From the NCBI GenBank assembly GCA_021771115.1, contig JAETPP010000010.1, positions 1-37,730 on the forward strand: a DNA stretch of 37,730 nt, in the 5' to 3' direction. Below are positions 10,324 through 21,333 of the stretch, piece after piece; positions within the stretch are counted from its first letter, which is position 1, and every line of letters starts with the position of its first letter. The translations under genes and the position numbers were made by a program. This DNA is from Bacillota bacterium (GTDB lineage: Bacteria > Bacillota > Clostridia > Oscillospirales > Acutalibacteraceae). A model generated the notes under the pieces. That model saw only the letters and a list, made by a program, of their open reading frames with translations, did not search any database and was not told where the DNA came from.

Positions 10324-10655
10324 GTGAAAGAGAAAAATTTCACGGTTCCTGTGGGCGGAGAAAATTATCAGGTGACAGACCGGTTTACTACCAGGCTTCG
10401 GGAGCTGGTGCGGGAAAAGGTGATCTCCTATCAGTGGGAGGCCTTGAACGACCGGGTAAAAGGAGCGGAGCGCTGGGCGGCATCACCGTGCTGCGCTGCC
10501 CGGGCCGCATGGTGGAGGGAGAGAGGAAAGCTTTGTACACCACTTGCCCACCGAAAATCGGAGCAGAGTGGGAGCTTCTCTGGATCCCCTATTATGCCTG
10601 GGCCAACCGCGGCGAGGGAGAAATGACGGTGTGGGTACGGGATGCCGGATTCTAG
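10324..10655 (+). pseudogene. Internally deleted, frameshifted GH127 (beta-L-arabinofuranosidase, DUF1680) remnant
   Basis: N-terminal part in one frame (VTDRFTTRLRELVREKVISYQWEALNDRVKGAER) and C-terminal part in another (LGGITVLRCPGRMVEGERKALYTTCPPKIGAEWELLWIPYYAWANRGEGEMTVWVR). Both are recognisable GH127 termini; the ~500-aa catalytic centre is missing. Confidence 0.8.
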
Positions 10656-10691
10656 ATGCTAGATGCTGGATTCTGGATGCTGGAGAAGGGC
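10653..10691 (+). repeat. Heptanucleotide tract (CTAGATG/CTGGATT) plus GAGAAGGGCAA
   Basis: ctagatg-ctagatg-ctggatt-ctggatg-ctgg-agaagggcaaaa; begins at the stop of the GH127 remnant. Confidence 0.8.
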
Positions 10692-10725
10692 AAAAAGAGC
10701 GCATGGCATGCCATGCGCTCTTTTT
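10692..10725. terminator. 34-bp perfect palindrome, probable bidirectional terminator
   Basis: AAAAAGAGCGCATGGCA|TGCCATGCGCTCTTTTT. Confidence 0.75.
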
Positions 10726-10836
10726 CTGTATGCCTGCCGGGAAAAACAGCTGTGCTGCGCAGAAAAGGCTTTGTCCGACAGCGGAAAAATGACCTCGCTG
10801 AAGGACGGAAAAACGCCGGTTTTCAGTATTTTTCTG

Positions 10837-10865
10837 TTTACAAAGAAGTGAAAATCTGATATACT
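10837..10865 (+). promoter_or_regulatory. SigA-type promoter upstream of gyrB
   Basis: TTTACA - 17 nt - TATACT. Confidence 0.7.
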
Positions 10866-10873
10866 TATACTAA

Positions 10874-13015
<2,142 letters not shown>

Positions 13016-13052
13016 TTGTTAGAGAAAGGGCAAGGGCCTGAGTGGGCTGCTT

Positions 13053-13559
13053 GTGAAAGCAAGATTTATGCAGAAATTGGAGTTTTCCTATACTTTGACA
13101 GAGAAAGAGGTCTATGATGGGCTGCGGCTTTCCGGGGTGTACCGTACCACCGGGAAGCGGGCTGTGGTGGAAACCGCGATCCTCGGGGTGTTCTGCTTGT
13201 TCTTTCTCGTTTCCTATGTCCTGCAGAAAGAGACGTTTAACCTCATTATGACCTTTGTTTCCCTGGGGGTGCTGCTGGCGCTGAACCTGGTGCCCCGGCT
13301 GGATATGAGAAAGCAGGCGAAAAACTGCCACAGGCAGGTAAAGCTGCGGCTGTACCCGGATCGGTTTTTTCTGGAAACAGAAGCCGGCTCTCAAAGCGTC
13401 CTGTTAGACGGCTCTTCGGAGATCAAGGCTGCGGGGAAAAAGGAAAATAAGCTGCTCATTGTCCACATTGCGGGCGGCGGGCTGTTGGTGATCCCCCTGC
13501 GGGCCATTCCCGAAGCCATTCGGGGACAGGCTCTGAGCTTTCTGCTTCAGGGAGACTGA
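13053..13559 (+). CDS. YcxB-like membrane protein
   Basis: 168 aa; GTG start; two TM segments (AILGVFCLFFLVSYVL; LIMTFVSLGVLLALNLV) followed by a PH-like C-terminal region as in YcxB-like proteins. Confidence 0.6.
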   Translation: MKARFMQKLEFSYTLTEKEVYDGLRLSGVYRTTGKRAVVETAILGVFCLFFLVSYVLQKETFNLIMTFVSLGVLLALNLVPRLDMRKQAKNCHRQVKLRLYPDRFFLETEAGSQSVLLDGSSEIKAAGKKENKLLIVHIAGGGLLVIPLRAIPEAIRGQALSFLLQGD

Positions 13560-13666
13560 AGGAAACCTTTGAAGTCCTTTTCCTGAAAGAAGCGTTAGGA
13601 ATCATATTTTTCGCCCGGGTCAAAAGGATCTTCCGGCCGCGGTGAGAAAGGAATGGATGATACAGT

Positions 13667-16237
13667 ATGGATTTTGAAAACAACGAGACCCCATTGGAGG
13701 GGCAGCAGAGAGGCCGCGTGATCGACGTCAACCTGACAAAGGAAATGCAGCAGTCCTTTCTGGACTACTCCATGTCGGTCATTGTGCAGCGGGCCCTTCC
13801 CGATGTGCGGGACGGCCTGAAGCCGGTACACCGGCGCATTCTTTACACCATGTATGAAAATACCCTGTGGCCGGAAAAGCCCTACCGCAAATGCGCCGAT
13901 ACCGTAGGCGCCGTGCTGGGCCGCTATCATCCCCACGGCGATGCTTCCGTGTACGATGCCATGGTGCGCCTGGCCCAGGATTTCTCCCAGCGCTATATGC
14001 TGGTGGACGGCCACGGAAACTTCGGTTCTGTGGACGGAGACCCCCCTGCCGCCTATCGATACACCGAGGCGAAGATGAATAAGCTTTCTGTCGCCATGCT
14101 GGACGATATCGACAAGGACACGGTGGATTTTAACCCCAACTATGACGACCGCCTGAAGGAGCCTACCGTGCTCCCCTGTCATTTCCCCAACATTCTGGTA
14201 AACGGCTCTACCGGCATTGCTGTGGGTATGGCCACCAATATCCCTCCCCACAACATGGGCGAGGTGATCGATGGCGTGTGCTGCCTCATTGATAATCCCG
14301 AGGCTACTTTAGAGGAGCTGATGGAGCACATCAAGGGGCCGGATTTCCCCACCGGCGGTGTGATCATGGGACGCAGCGGCATCCGGGCCGCCTATGCCAC
14401 AGGCCGGGGTAAGATCACTGTGCGGGCCAGGGCGGAGATCGAGGAAAACGAAAAGACAGGGCGCTCCAAGATCATCGTGACAGAGCTGCCCTATCAGGTG
14501 AATAAGGCAAGGCTCATCGAAAGCATTGCCGATCTGGTCAAGGAAAAGCGGATCGAGGGCATTTCCAATATAGACGACCACTCCGACCGCAACGGCATGC
14601 ATATCGTCATCGATGTAAAGCGGGACGCTTCCCCTCAGATCGTATTGAACCACCTGTATTCCTTTACCCAGCTGCAAACCACCTTCGGCGTGATCATGCT
14701 GGCCATTGTGGGCGGCAGGCCCGCCATTTTGAACCTGCGGCAGATTTTAGAGGAATATATCAAATTCCAGAGCGAGGTCATTACCCGCCGGACCCAGTTT
14801 GACCTGAAAAAGGCCCAGGAGCGCGCCCATATTCTGGAGGGCCTCATCATTGCCCTGGATTTTATCGATGAGGTCATCGCGATCCTGCGAAATGCCAAGT
14901 CGATCCCCGAAGGCAAGGAAGCCCTGATGGAGCGGTTCGGTCTGGATGATCCCCAGGCCCAAGCCATCGTACAGATGCGTTTGGGGCAGCTCACCGGTAT
15001 GGAGCGTACCAAGGTAGAGGAAGAGCTGCAGGCTTTGAAGGAAAAGATCGCCGATTTCCTGGATATTCTGGGAAGTGAAGTACGGCGTATGGCTATCGTC
15101 AAGGACGAGGCCCTGAGCATGAAAAAACGGTTTTCCGATGAGCGCCGCACGGAGATCGCCGCCATCAGCGGCGAAGTGGATATCGAGGACTTGATCCCCG
15201 AAGAGGAATGCGTACTTACCCTGACAAATTACGGCTATGTAAAGCGCCAGAAGATAGATACCTATCACACCCAGAAGCGGGGCGGCAGAGGCGTGGCCGG
15301 CATGAACCGCCGGGATGAGGATGTGGCCACCGAGCTCTTTGTCACCGGCAGCCACGACTATGTGCTGTTCTTCTCCGACCTGGGCAGGGTGTATCGCTTA
15401 AAATGCTACGAGGTGCCGGAGGGCAGCCGCCAGAGCAGGGGCATCAATATCAAGAACCTGCTGCCCCTGCAGCCGGAGGAAAAGATCACCTCTATGATCC
15501 GGGTCACGGAATTTGACAGCGAAAAGTTCCTGGTGATGGTGACGAAAAACGGCATCATCAAGCGGACCAGGCTTTCCGCTTACGATACCGCTCGGAAGGG
15601 CGGCCTGATCGCCATTTCCCTGGATGAGGGAGATACCCTGAGCTGGGTGCGCGTCACAGACGGCGCTTCCGACCTGCTGGTGGCCACCAAAAAGGGCATG
15701 GCCATCCGGTTCCACGAATCCGGCGTGCGGGAGCTGAGCCGTACCGCCCGGGGCGTAAAGGTGATGAAGCTGCGGGAAGGCGACTGCATCGTGGGCATGT
15801 CTGTGCTGCGGGAAGGCGGCCTGGTGCTCACTGTCACCGAAACCGGCTACGGCAGACTGTCCAGCCCCGATAACTACAGGCTGCAAAGGCGGGGCGGCAA
15901 GGGTCTCAAGAACTATCATACAGAGAAATTCGGCGATGTAGCCGGGATCAAAGTGGTAGACGCACAGGACGACGATGTGATCCTCATTTCCGAGGACGGT
16001 ATCATCATCCGCATCCAGGCGGATTCCATCCGGGTCTGCGCCCGGCCCAGCAAGGGCGTGAGAGTCATGAAGCTTCAGGAGGGCAGCAGGGTGGTCACCC
16101 TGGCCCGGGCTCCCCACGAGGAGGATGAAGTGGACGACGTGGAGATCGAGGACGACGGCTCCGCCGAAGAAGGCGCCGACACCCCCGACGAGCCGGAGGA
16201 AGAGCTGGACGAAGAAATTGACGAGACAGAAGAATAA
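13667..16237 (+). CDS. gyrA: DNA gyrase subunit A
   Basis: SFLDYSMSVIVQRALPDVRDGLKPVHRRILYTM; GRYHPHGDASVYDAMVRLAQDFSQRYMLVDGHGNFGSVDGD; GyrA-box QRRGGKG; acidic C-terminal tail. Confidence 0.97.
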   Translation: MDFENNETPLEGQQRGRVIDVNLTKEMQQSFLDYSMSVIVQRALPDVRDGLKPVHRRILYTMYENTLWPEKPYRKCADTVGAVLGRYHPHGDASVYDAMVRLAQDFSQRYMLVDGHGNFGSVDGDPPAAYRYTEAKMNKLSVAMLDDIDKDTVDFNPNYDDRLKEPTVLPCHFPNILVNGSTGIAVGMATNIPPHNMGEVIDGVCCLIDNPEATLEELMEHIKGPDFPTGGVIMGRSGIRAAYATGRGKITVRARAEIEENEKTGRSKIIVTELPYQVNKARLIESIADLVKEKRIEGISNIDDHSDRNGMHIVIDVKRDASPQIVLNHLYSFTQLQTTFGVIMLAIVGGRPAILNLRQILEEYIKFQSEVITRRTQFDLKKAQERAHILEGLIIALDFIDEVIAILRNAKSIPEGKEALMERFGLDDPQAQAIVQMRLGQLTGMERTKVEEELQALKEKIADFLDILGSEVRRMAIVKDEALSMKKRFSDERRTEIAAISGEVDIEDLIPEEECVLTLTNYGYVKRQKIDTYHTQKRGGRGVAGMNRRDEDVATELFVTGSHDYVLFFSDLGRVYRLKCYEVPEGSRQSRGINIKNLLPLQPEEKITSMIRVTEFDSEKFLVMVTKNGIIKRTRLSAYDTARKGGLIAISLDEGDTLSWVRVTDGASDLLVATKKGMAIRFHESGVRELSRTARGVKVMKLREGDCIVGMSVLREGGLVLTVTETGYGRLSSPDNYRLQRRGGKGLKNYHTEKFGDVAGIKVVDAQDDDVILISEDGIIIRIQADSIRVCARPSKGVRVMKLQEGSRVVTLARAPHEEDEVDDVEIEDDGSAEEGADTPDEPEEELDEEIDETEE

Positions 16238-16251
16238 AAAATAAAACCAGG

Positions 16252-16289
16252 AGCTGCCGCAAAATTTGAGTTTTGCGGCAGCTTTTTCT
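16252..16289 (+). terminator. Rho-independent terminator of gyrA
   Basis: AGCTGCCGCAAAA-TTTGAG-TTTTGCGGCAGCT followed by TTTTCTC. Confidence 0.85.
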
Positions 16290-16290
16290 C

Positions 16291-16335
16291 GAATGAGCAA
16301 TTAGGAATGAGCAGTGAGCAATGAAGGACAAGGGC
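16291..16335 (+). repeat. Heptanucleotide tract (TGAGCAA/TTAGGAA/TGAGCAG) plus AAGGACAAGGGCAC
   Basis: gaatgag-caattag-gaatgag-cagtgag-caatgaaggacaagggcac. Confidence 0.75.
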
Positions 16336-16372
16336 ACAAGCGTTGCTTGCAGCGCTGATAAATGATAGTTTT

Positions 16373-16444
16373 GCGGCGAACCGCCGCAGGTACTCGTGCC
16401 CCTGCTTGGTGCGGGAGTTTGGGTTCCGACCCGACCGGAAGTAA
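16373..16444 (+). repeat. 72-nt dispersed repeat, copy 1
   Basis: GCGGCGAACCGCCGCAGGTACTCGTG...GCGGGAG...TTCCGACCCGACCGGAAGTAA; same length and closely related to 33003-33074. Confidence 0.75.
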
Positions 16445-16466
16445 ATCGGAAAATTTTAGTTTAGTG

Positions 16467-16766
16467 CCCTTAGGCACCCCTTGCGCGAGTAAGGGGTGCT
16501 GGTCTCCAGTGGAGACCGTTCAGCACCGGTCTCACCTGTCGGTTCGGTCGGTGCAGAACAATGCGCCAAGAAAGCCATGGCTTTCTGCGCTTTGCACCCG
16601 GAGCGAAGCGGAGAAAGCTGTCACGGCTTTGCCGTGACTGAGGGGATTCTAACTAGCGGTTTTATCCCACTTTCTGCGTGTGACTATCCCTTCCACCGCC
16701 TATCGGCGGTCCCCGCAGACTACGAAGCAGTCTGTTTCCCCTCTATAAATAAGGGGATGCAAAGGG
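16467..16766. repeat. Composite intergenic element bounded by CCCTTAGGCACCCCTTG / AAGGGGATGCAAAGGG inverted ends
   Basis: Inverted ends related to the element at 30774-30934; interior carries GGTCTCCAGTGGAGACC, ACCTGTCGGTTCGGTCGGT and CTGTCACGGCTTTGCCGTGACTGAGGGGATT. Confidence 0.6.
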
Positions 16767-16798
16767 CTGCTGAATTCTGATTTAGCAAATAGTCCTCC

Positions 16799-17030
16799 CT
16801 TGTTATCCTGAGTCGTCGAAGGCGGCGAAGGATCTCGACCCTTCTTTCTCAAATGGTGCAAGGGGCAAGATTCTTCACCGGGAAAGCAAAGCGCACTTTG
16901 CTTTTGCTCGGAATGACAAAGAGAGGATCACTGCCCTTTCTAACAACTAATTACTAACAGCTAACAACTAAAGGGCGGGATTCTTCGCGGCGGCAAAGCA
17001 AGCTTTGCTTTCGCTCAGAATGACAAAAGG
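16799..17030. repeat. TTATCCTGAG/GGAATGACA inverted-repeat units with a heptanucleotide tract (16940-16971)
   Basis: TGTTATCCTGAG...GAAGGATCTCG ... AAGATTCTTCACCGGG...GCTCGGAATGACAAAG; tract ctaacaa-ctaatta-ctaacag-ctaacaa-ctaaaggg, next to TGCCCTTT. Confidence 0.7.
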
Positions 17031-17127
17031 AGGGAATCACCGCCCGTTCTAAACTTCTGCTTTACCTCAGGCTACAGCCGGAACTGATTGGAATTCTTGG
17101 TACGAAGAAAATAGGAAAGGAAGAAAA

Positions 17128-17164
17128 AACGATCCCCAAAAGCTCAAGTCTTTCGGGGATCGTT
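17128..17164 (-). terminator. Terminator downstream of the minus-strand sugar operon
   Basis: AACGATCCCC...GGGGATCGTT stem; T-rich run (TTTTTTCTTCC) on the minus strand. Confidence 0.8.
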
Positions 17165-17200
17165 CTTTGCATTTACTTTTTTCAGCGTGTCGGAAATTTT

Positions 17201-19282
17201 TTATGCTTCCTTGCAGGTAACCTCAAACCTGTCGATCCGGCAGCGGCTTCCGTTTCGAATGGCCAAACCGTAACAGCCGGTCAGATAGGGCGCTTCCGGG
17301 TCTTCCACGGTCAGGAGAGCTTCGCCGTTTACGGAAAGGATGATTTTGTTTCCATCGGCCTTTACTGTCAAGAGGTATTCCTTTCCGTTTTCCCAGGCGT
17401 ACTCCTTAGAGGCCAGGGTGCGTAAAGTGCGTTGGTTTTTAACGATCGCCAGCCGGTCTCCCAGAAATCCAGCAAAGTAGCCGCGCATAGCGCCCTGGGC
17501 GCGTACCATGACCAGGTGGTTCCGGCCGGTCATGGGGCAAATGTGAGCGTTTACCGTATAGTCCCGGAAATCGACGCCGCCGGTAAACAGCTCCCCGTGG
17601 TCTGCGCAGCTGCCGTAAGCGGCGCCGCCGGCCATTCTCCACAGGCCCATGGAATGGGAGGTTTGCCCCAGCTCTATATGGGAACCGTTCCACCGCTCTT
17701 CTCCCGCCTTGGCAAAATCCAGGGTGTAGGCCGGAACTCCTTCATAGGTCAAATGATCCACAAAAACCGTTACGGCGCTTCCGGCGGGAAGCTCCACTCC
17801 CACCTTCTGAATGCACCCATCTGACATGGGCAGCTTCAGCTTCAGCTCTGTCCAATCCTTTACCGTGGTCTCATCGCCATAGAGACAGCTTTGGGAATAC
17901 GCGTCATAGGCAAAGGGGCGAAGGGCCGTGGGCTGGCTTGCCCGCACCCGCAGCACCACGGTTTGCCCGGGGAAAACCTCCGGCGTAAAGGAAGGGGAGT
18001 AGCGGTCATCGTTAAAATCGTCCGGCCGATAGTAGGTTTGGCGGTACAGACGGACCGGCTGCTCTCTCGCGGGGAATTCCCCTTGCAGGCAGCGCCCCAT
18101 AGAAGCGTCTGTCAGAGGGATATTCCGCAGGGAGGCGGTTCCGTTTTCCACCCGGAAGGTATGGGTGCTGTCAGGCAGCGCAAAGGAGAACCGGGGAGCG
18201 GAGCCCTCCAGAATAGCCCGGTATTCCTCCGGATAGGCTTCCCCGGCGATCCGATAGCCGAGAGACGCCAAAAAGAAAGCGTCGTTGGTGATATCCCGAA
18301 GGTTCATGCAGCCCAATACGCTGGAGCAGGCCAAAAAATCGTTGATGGGCGCGCGCCAGGAAGCATCGATCCCTTCCAGCCCGACCATGACCCCCAGAAT
18401 GCAGCCCACGTTGGCCACATTGCAGTCCGTGTCCCAACCGCACATATTGCATATATTGATGGAACGGGAAAAATCCCCGTTGCCGTACAGCAGGGAAAGC
18501 AGCACTACCGCTGAGTTTGGAATGATATGGCAAACGCCGGGATATCGATCGTAGCCGAAGTACTCCCGCACGTAGAAGAAGCATTCTCTCCAATCGCTTG
18601 GGTGCTCCCGATGGAAAGCCATTACCGCGTCTGCCATTCTCCTGTATTCACAATCCTCCGGGATCACTGAAAGCCCCGCCCGGATCACAGACAGGATATC
18701 ATGCTCTACAAATGCCGCACTGACGCAGGCTGCAACAAACATGCCACCGTATACTCCGTTGCCGCCGTGGGTAACAGAGGCCATTTTTTCCGCATACCGG
18801 GCCGCCCGGTGATGATTCCCCGGATTCACCAGCCCCCAGGTATCAATAAAGATCTGCCCGCCGATCTGTTCCGCCACAGCGGCGCCATTCAGTTCTACCG
18901 ATCCGGAAAGAGGTGCGTCAATGCCGTTTAACAGGTTCAGATACGCGGTATGCTCTGTGGACATGCCGTAGCCGCCCCACCAGAAAAAGCCATGCTGGCA
19001 GGGAACGTAATTGAGCACGGTCTCCCCCATTTCCCGGGAGGTGATCTCTTCCGTGCAGGTATGGTCTTCCAAGGCGCGGATAAAAAAGATCGGCCCGTTG
19101 CTGTCATCGTCTGCGGCAAAATTTTTGAAATCGAACAGGTAGCCTGATACTTCGCCATATTTTTCGGCGATCTGTTCATAGGACCAGCCTTCTACATTAG
19201 AGCCGTGTCGGATCCCAATAAGCTTACCGTACCACCCGGCATAAGCACGCTGGATATAGTCCTTGGGAATAGAGATTGACAT
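17201..19282 (-). CDS. ADP-ribosylglycohydrolase (DraG-fold) family protein with a C-terminal concanavalin/LamG-like domain
   Basis: N-terminal AYAGWYGKLIGIRHGSNVEGW, AADDDSNGPIFFIRALE and C-terminal-core GWDTDCNVANVGCILGVMVG are DraG metal-site motifs. The C-terminal ~180 aa (GLWRMAGGAAYGS..RDYTVNAHICPMTG..LVMVRAQG..RGYFAGFLGDRLAIVKN...) are beta-rich. Confidence 0.85.
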   Translation of the reverse strand: MSISIPKDYIQRAYAGWYGKLIGIRHGSNVEGWSYEQIAEKYGEVSGYLFDFKNFAADDDSNGPIFFIRALEDHTCTEEITSREMGETVLNYVPCQHGFFWWGGYGMSTEHTAYLNLLNGIDAPLSGSVELNGAAVAEQIGGQIFIDTWGLVNPGNHHRAARYAEKMASVTHGGNGVYGGMFVAACVSAAFVEHDILSVIRAGLSVIPEDCEYRRMADAVMAFHREHPSDWRECFFYVREYFGYDRYPGVCHIIPNSAVVLLSLLYGNGDFSRSINICNMCGWDTDCNVANVGCILGVMVGLEGIDASWRAPINDFLACSSVLGCMNLRDITNDAFFLASLGYRIAGEAYPEEYRAILEGSAPRFSFALPDSTHTFRVENGTASLRNIPLTDASMGRCLQGEFPAREQPVRLYRQTYYRPDDFNDDRYSPSFTPEVFPGQTVVLRVRASQPTALRPFAYDAYSQSCLYGDETTVKDWTELKLKLPMSDGCIQKVGVELPAGSAVTVFVDHLTYEGVPAYTLDFAKAGEERWNGSHIELGQTSHSMGLWRMAGGAAYGSCADHGELFTGGVDFRDYTVNAHICPMTGRNHLVMVRAQGAMRGYFAGFLGDRLAIVKNQRTLRTLASKEYAWENGKEYLLTVKADGNKIILSVNGEALLTVEDPEAPYLTGCYGLAIRNGSRCRIDRFEVTCKEA

Positions 19283-19353
19283 AGTGGTTTCCTTCCCTAA
19301 AATATAGGTATTGTATCGTCATCTTCACAAAATTGCAATAGGGTTTGCAGGGA

Positions 19354-20361
19354 TTACATGGAGCTGTCCAGCATCGTCAAGGCTTTTTCCGCCTCACGAT
19401 ACGCAAAGCGGTGGGTAATGAGGGAAAGCAGGTCAAGCCGGTTTTCCCGGCAAAGGCGGTAGATGGTTTTTTCCATGCGGATCCGGTTCCAAACGTCCCG
19501 CACGTGGGGGCCGGTGTTTTCGATCTGCGAGCAGATCAACTGGATCCGGTTATGGTGGAATTCTTCGCCCAGGATCAGCCCGGAGGCTTCCAGGGTCATA
19601 AAGCCGGAGCACACCACCTTGCCGTTATAGGAGCAGCTCCGTATGGCGGAGTGCAGCGCTTTGGGAGAGCCGGAAATTTCAATGACCTTGTCCGCGCCGC
19701 CCTTTGTCATACGCTTGATCTCCAGCCCCGCGTCGCAGCTGTCGGAGTTGATGGTTTTGAAAGCCCCCAGGCGCTTTGCCATGTTCAGCCGGTAATCGTT
19801 GCGGTCCACCGCGATGACGTCCGCACCGTTCAGCCGGGCCAGCTGAGAAACGATCTGCCCCGGAACGCCCTGTCCAAACACAGCCACGGTTTCCCCTACG
19901 TGGATATCCGCGTCTAAAATGGCGTTCATGGCAATGGCGCCCATTTGGGAATAAATGCCCAAAACAGGGTCCAGCTCTTCGGGAAGCAAATGGGAAAGGC
20001 AGTATTCCTCCGAAACTACCTGATGGGTGCGGTGGCCCCAGGTGCCGTATACCACCATTCCCTCAGAAACCTGTGTTACCCCGGGCCCCAGCTCACAGAT
20101 CCGCCCGACTTCCTCATAGGCCCAGGCGCCGGGAATGGGATAGGGGCTTTTCGTTTGATCTGCCGGCTCAAATACCCGCAGATCGGCGTTAAAAGATTTT
20201 GTGAGATAGGGGTTATTTCCCCGGTAAAGAGTCAGCTGCGTGCCGGCGCTGATGCCGGAATACAGCATTTCCAGGCGAACCTCTCCGGGCTTTAAGGCGA
20301 GATCTTCCGTATCAGCATAGCCCAGCTCTCTGGGCCCTCGAATTACGATCATGTTTCCCAT
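19354..20361 (-). CDS. MDR-superfamily dehydrogenase, BchC-like (zinc-binding-dehydrogenase-type)
   Basis: YSGISAGTQLTLYRG (Ala/Gly at the usual zinc-ligand Cys position), VAVFGQGVPGQIVSQLARLNGADVIAVDRNDYRLNMAKRLGA. Confidence 0.85.
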   Translation of the reverse strand: MGNMIVIRGPRELGYADTEDLALKPGEVRLEMLYSGISAGTQLTLYRGNNPYLTKSFNADLRVFEPADQTKSPYPIPGAWAYEEVGRICELGPGVTQVSEGMVVYGTWGHRTHQVVSEEYCLSHLLPEELDPVLGIYSQMGAIAMNAILDADIHVGETVAVFGQGVPGQIVSQLARLNGADVIAVDRNDYRLNMAKRLGAFKTINSDSCDAGLEIKRMTKGGADKVIEISGSPKALHSAIRSCSYNGKVVCSGFMTLEASGLILGEEFHHNRIQLICSQIENTGPHVRDVWNRIRMEKTIYRLCRENRLDLLSLITHRFAYREAEKALTMLDSSM

Positions 20362-20364
20362 AAA

Positions 20365-21333
20365 TTATGCCTCCTTCGCGTTGTCCGATACTGTTTTTAC
20401 AAGGCATAGGCCCTGATATCCCTCTTGAATGGGGCAGGAGCTTTTCTTTCCTGCCAGCACGGCCTCTACAAAGGCCCGCACTTCCTCCAAATACATGTCT
20501 ACCTCACCGCATACGGTGGATTCCACCGGCTCCTCTCCGGAGGTGTCCCAGAACACGGCGTGATTGGGATCGGTAAACTGGGCGGTGACGTTTTCAAACA
20601 CCGCCGTAAAGGGGTTTTCCCATTTGCCGGGAACCGCGCAGTTGGTGGCGGTAATAGACCCCAATGCTCCACTGCAAAACCGAAGCAGGGAAGCGCTGAC
20701 GTCTTCAATGGTGTAATTCGGCACATCGGCGTGGCAGAGATTGGCCATCAACCCGGTGGAGAATTCGATGGGCCCCATCAAATAAAGGGCCATATCGTAC
20801 AGGTGAATGGCCTGTTCCAGTATTTGGGATCCGCACTTATCCTTTTGCCGCCACCAGGGGCTGTGCAGGGAATTACACTCGTAGCGGGCGTTAAACAAAA
20901 CGGGCTTTCCGGCTTTGCCGGAATCCATCAGTTCCTTCAGCTGGCAAACGGCTTCTCCAAACCGGTAGTGATACCCCACCTGAGAAATGACGCCGTTTTT
21001 TTCAATGGCCTCCACCATGCTTCTGGCGCGGCCTTCTTCCAGGGCAATGGGCTTCTCGATAAAAATATGGATCCCAAGGTCAGCCGCCTTTTCCACCTCG
21101 CCGTTGTGGGCGAAGGGCGGCAGGCAGAGAAAAAGCAAGTCCGGCTTTTCCTCCCGGAGCATCTTGTCAAAATCTGTATAGACGCGGGCATTATAAGACT
21201 GGGCCAGCTCATTAGCGGCGCTTTCCTTGACGTCGCAGACCGCCCGCAGGGAAACTGTTTCCAGCTCCTTCAGGCTTTGGGCGTGTCTATGGCCCATTCC
21301 CCCCGCTCCTAAAATTGCGGCACGCAGCATCAT
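20365..21333 (-). CDS. Gfo/Idh/MocA family oxidoreductase
   Basis: AAILGAGGMGHRHAQSL Rossmann motif; LLFLCLPPFAHNGEVEKAADLGIHIFIEKPIAL (EKP motif). Confidence 0.94.
   Translation of the reverse strand: MMLRAAILGAGGMGHRHAQSLKELETVSLRAVCDVKESAANELAQSYNARVYTDFDKMLREEKPDLLFLCLPPFAHNGEVEKAADLGIHIFIEKPIALEEGRARSMVEAIEKNGVISQVGYHYRFGEAVCQLKELMDSGKAGKPVLFNARYECNSLHSPWWRQKDKCGSQILEQAIHLYDMALYLMGPIEFSTGLMANLCHADVPNYTIEDVSASLLRFCSGALGSITATNCAVPGKWENPFTAVFENVTAQFTDPNHAVFWDTSGEEPVESTVCGEVDMYLEEVRAFVEAVLAGKKSSCPIQEGYQGLCLVKTVSDNAKEA

Noticed and set aside
10287-10655. 122-aa ORF as a genuine gene
   Set aside because: Only its 3' half is meaningful (GH127 C-terminus); the N-terminal half is out-of-frame GH127 remnant sequence.
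15398-16300. 300-aa minus-strand ORF opposite gyrA
   Set aside because: Antisense to the highly conserved GyrA C-terminal domain; no independent evidence.
16373-16444. Possible tRNA gene in the 72-nt repeat
   Set aside because: Length is tRNA-like, but no cloverleaf or TTCRANY T-loop with acceptor pairing could be built, and divergent copies recur.
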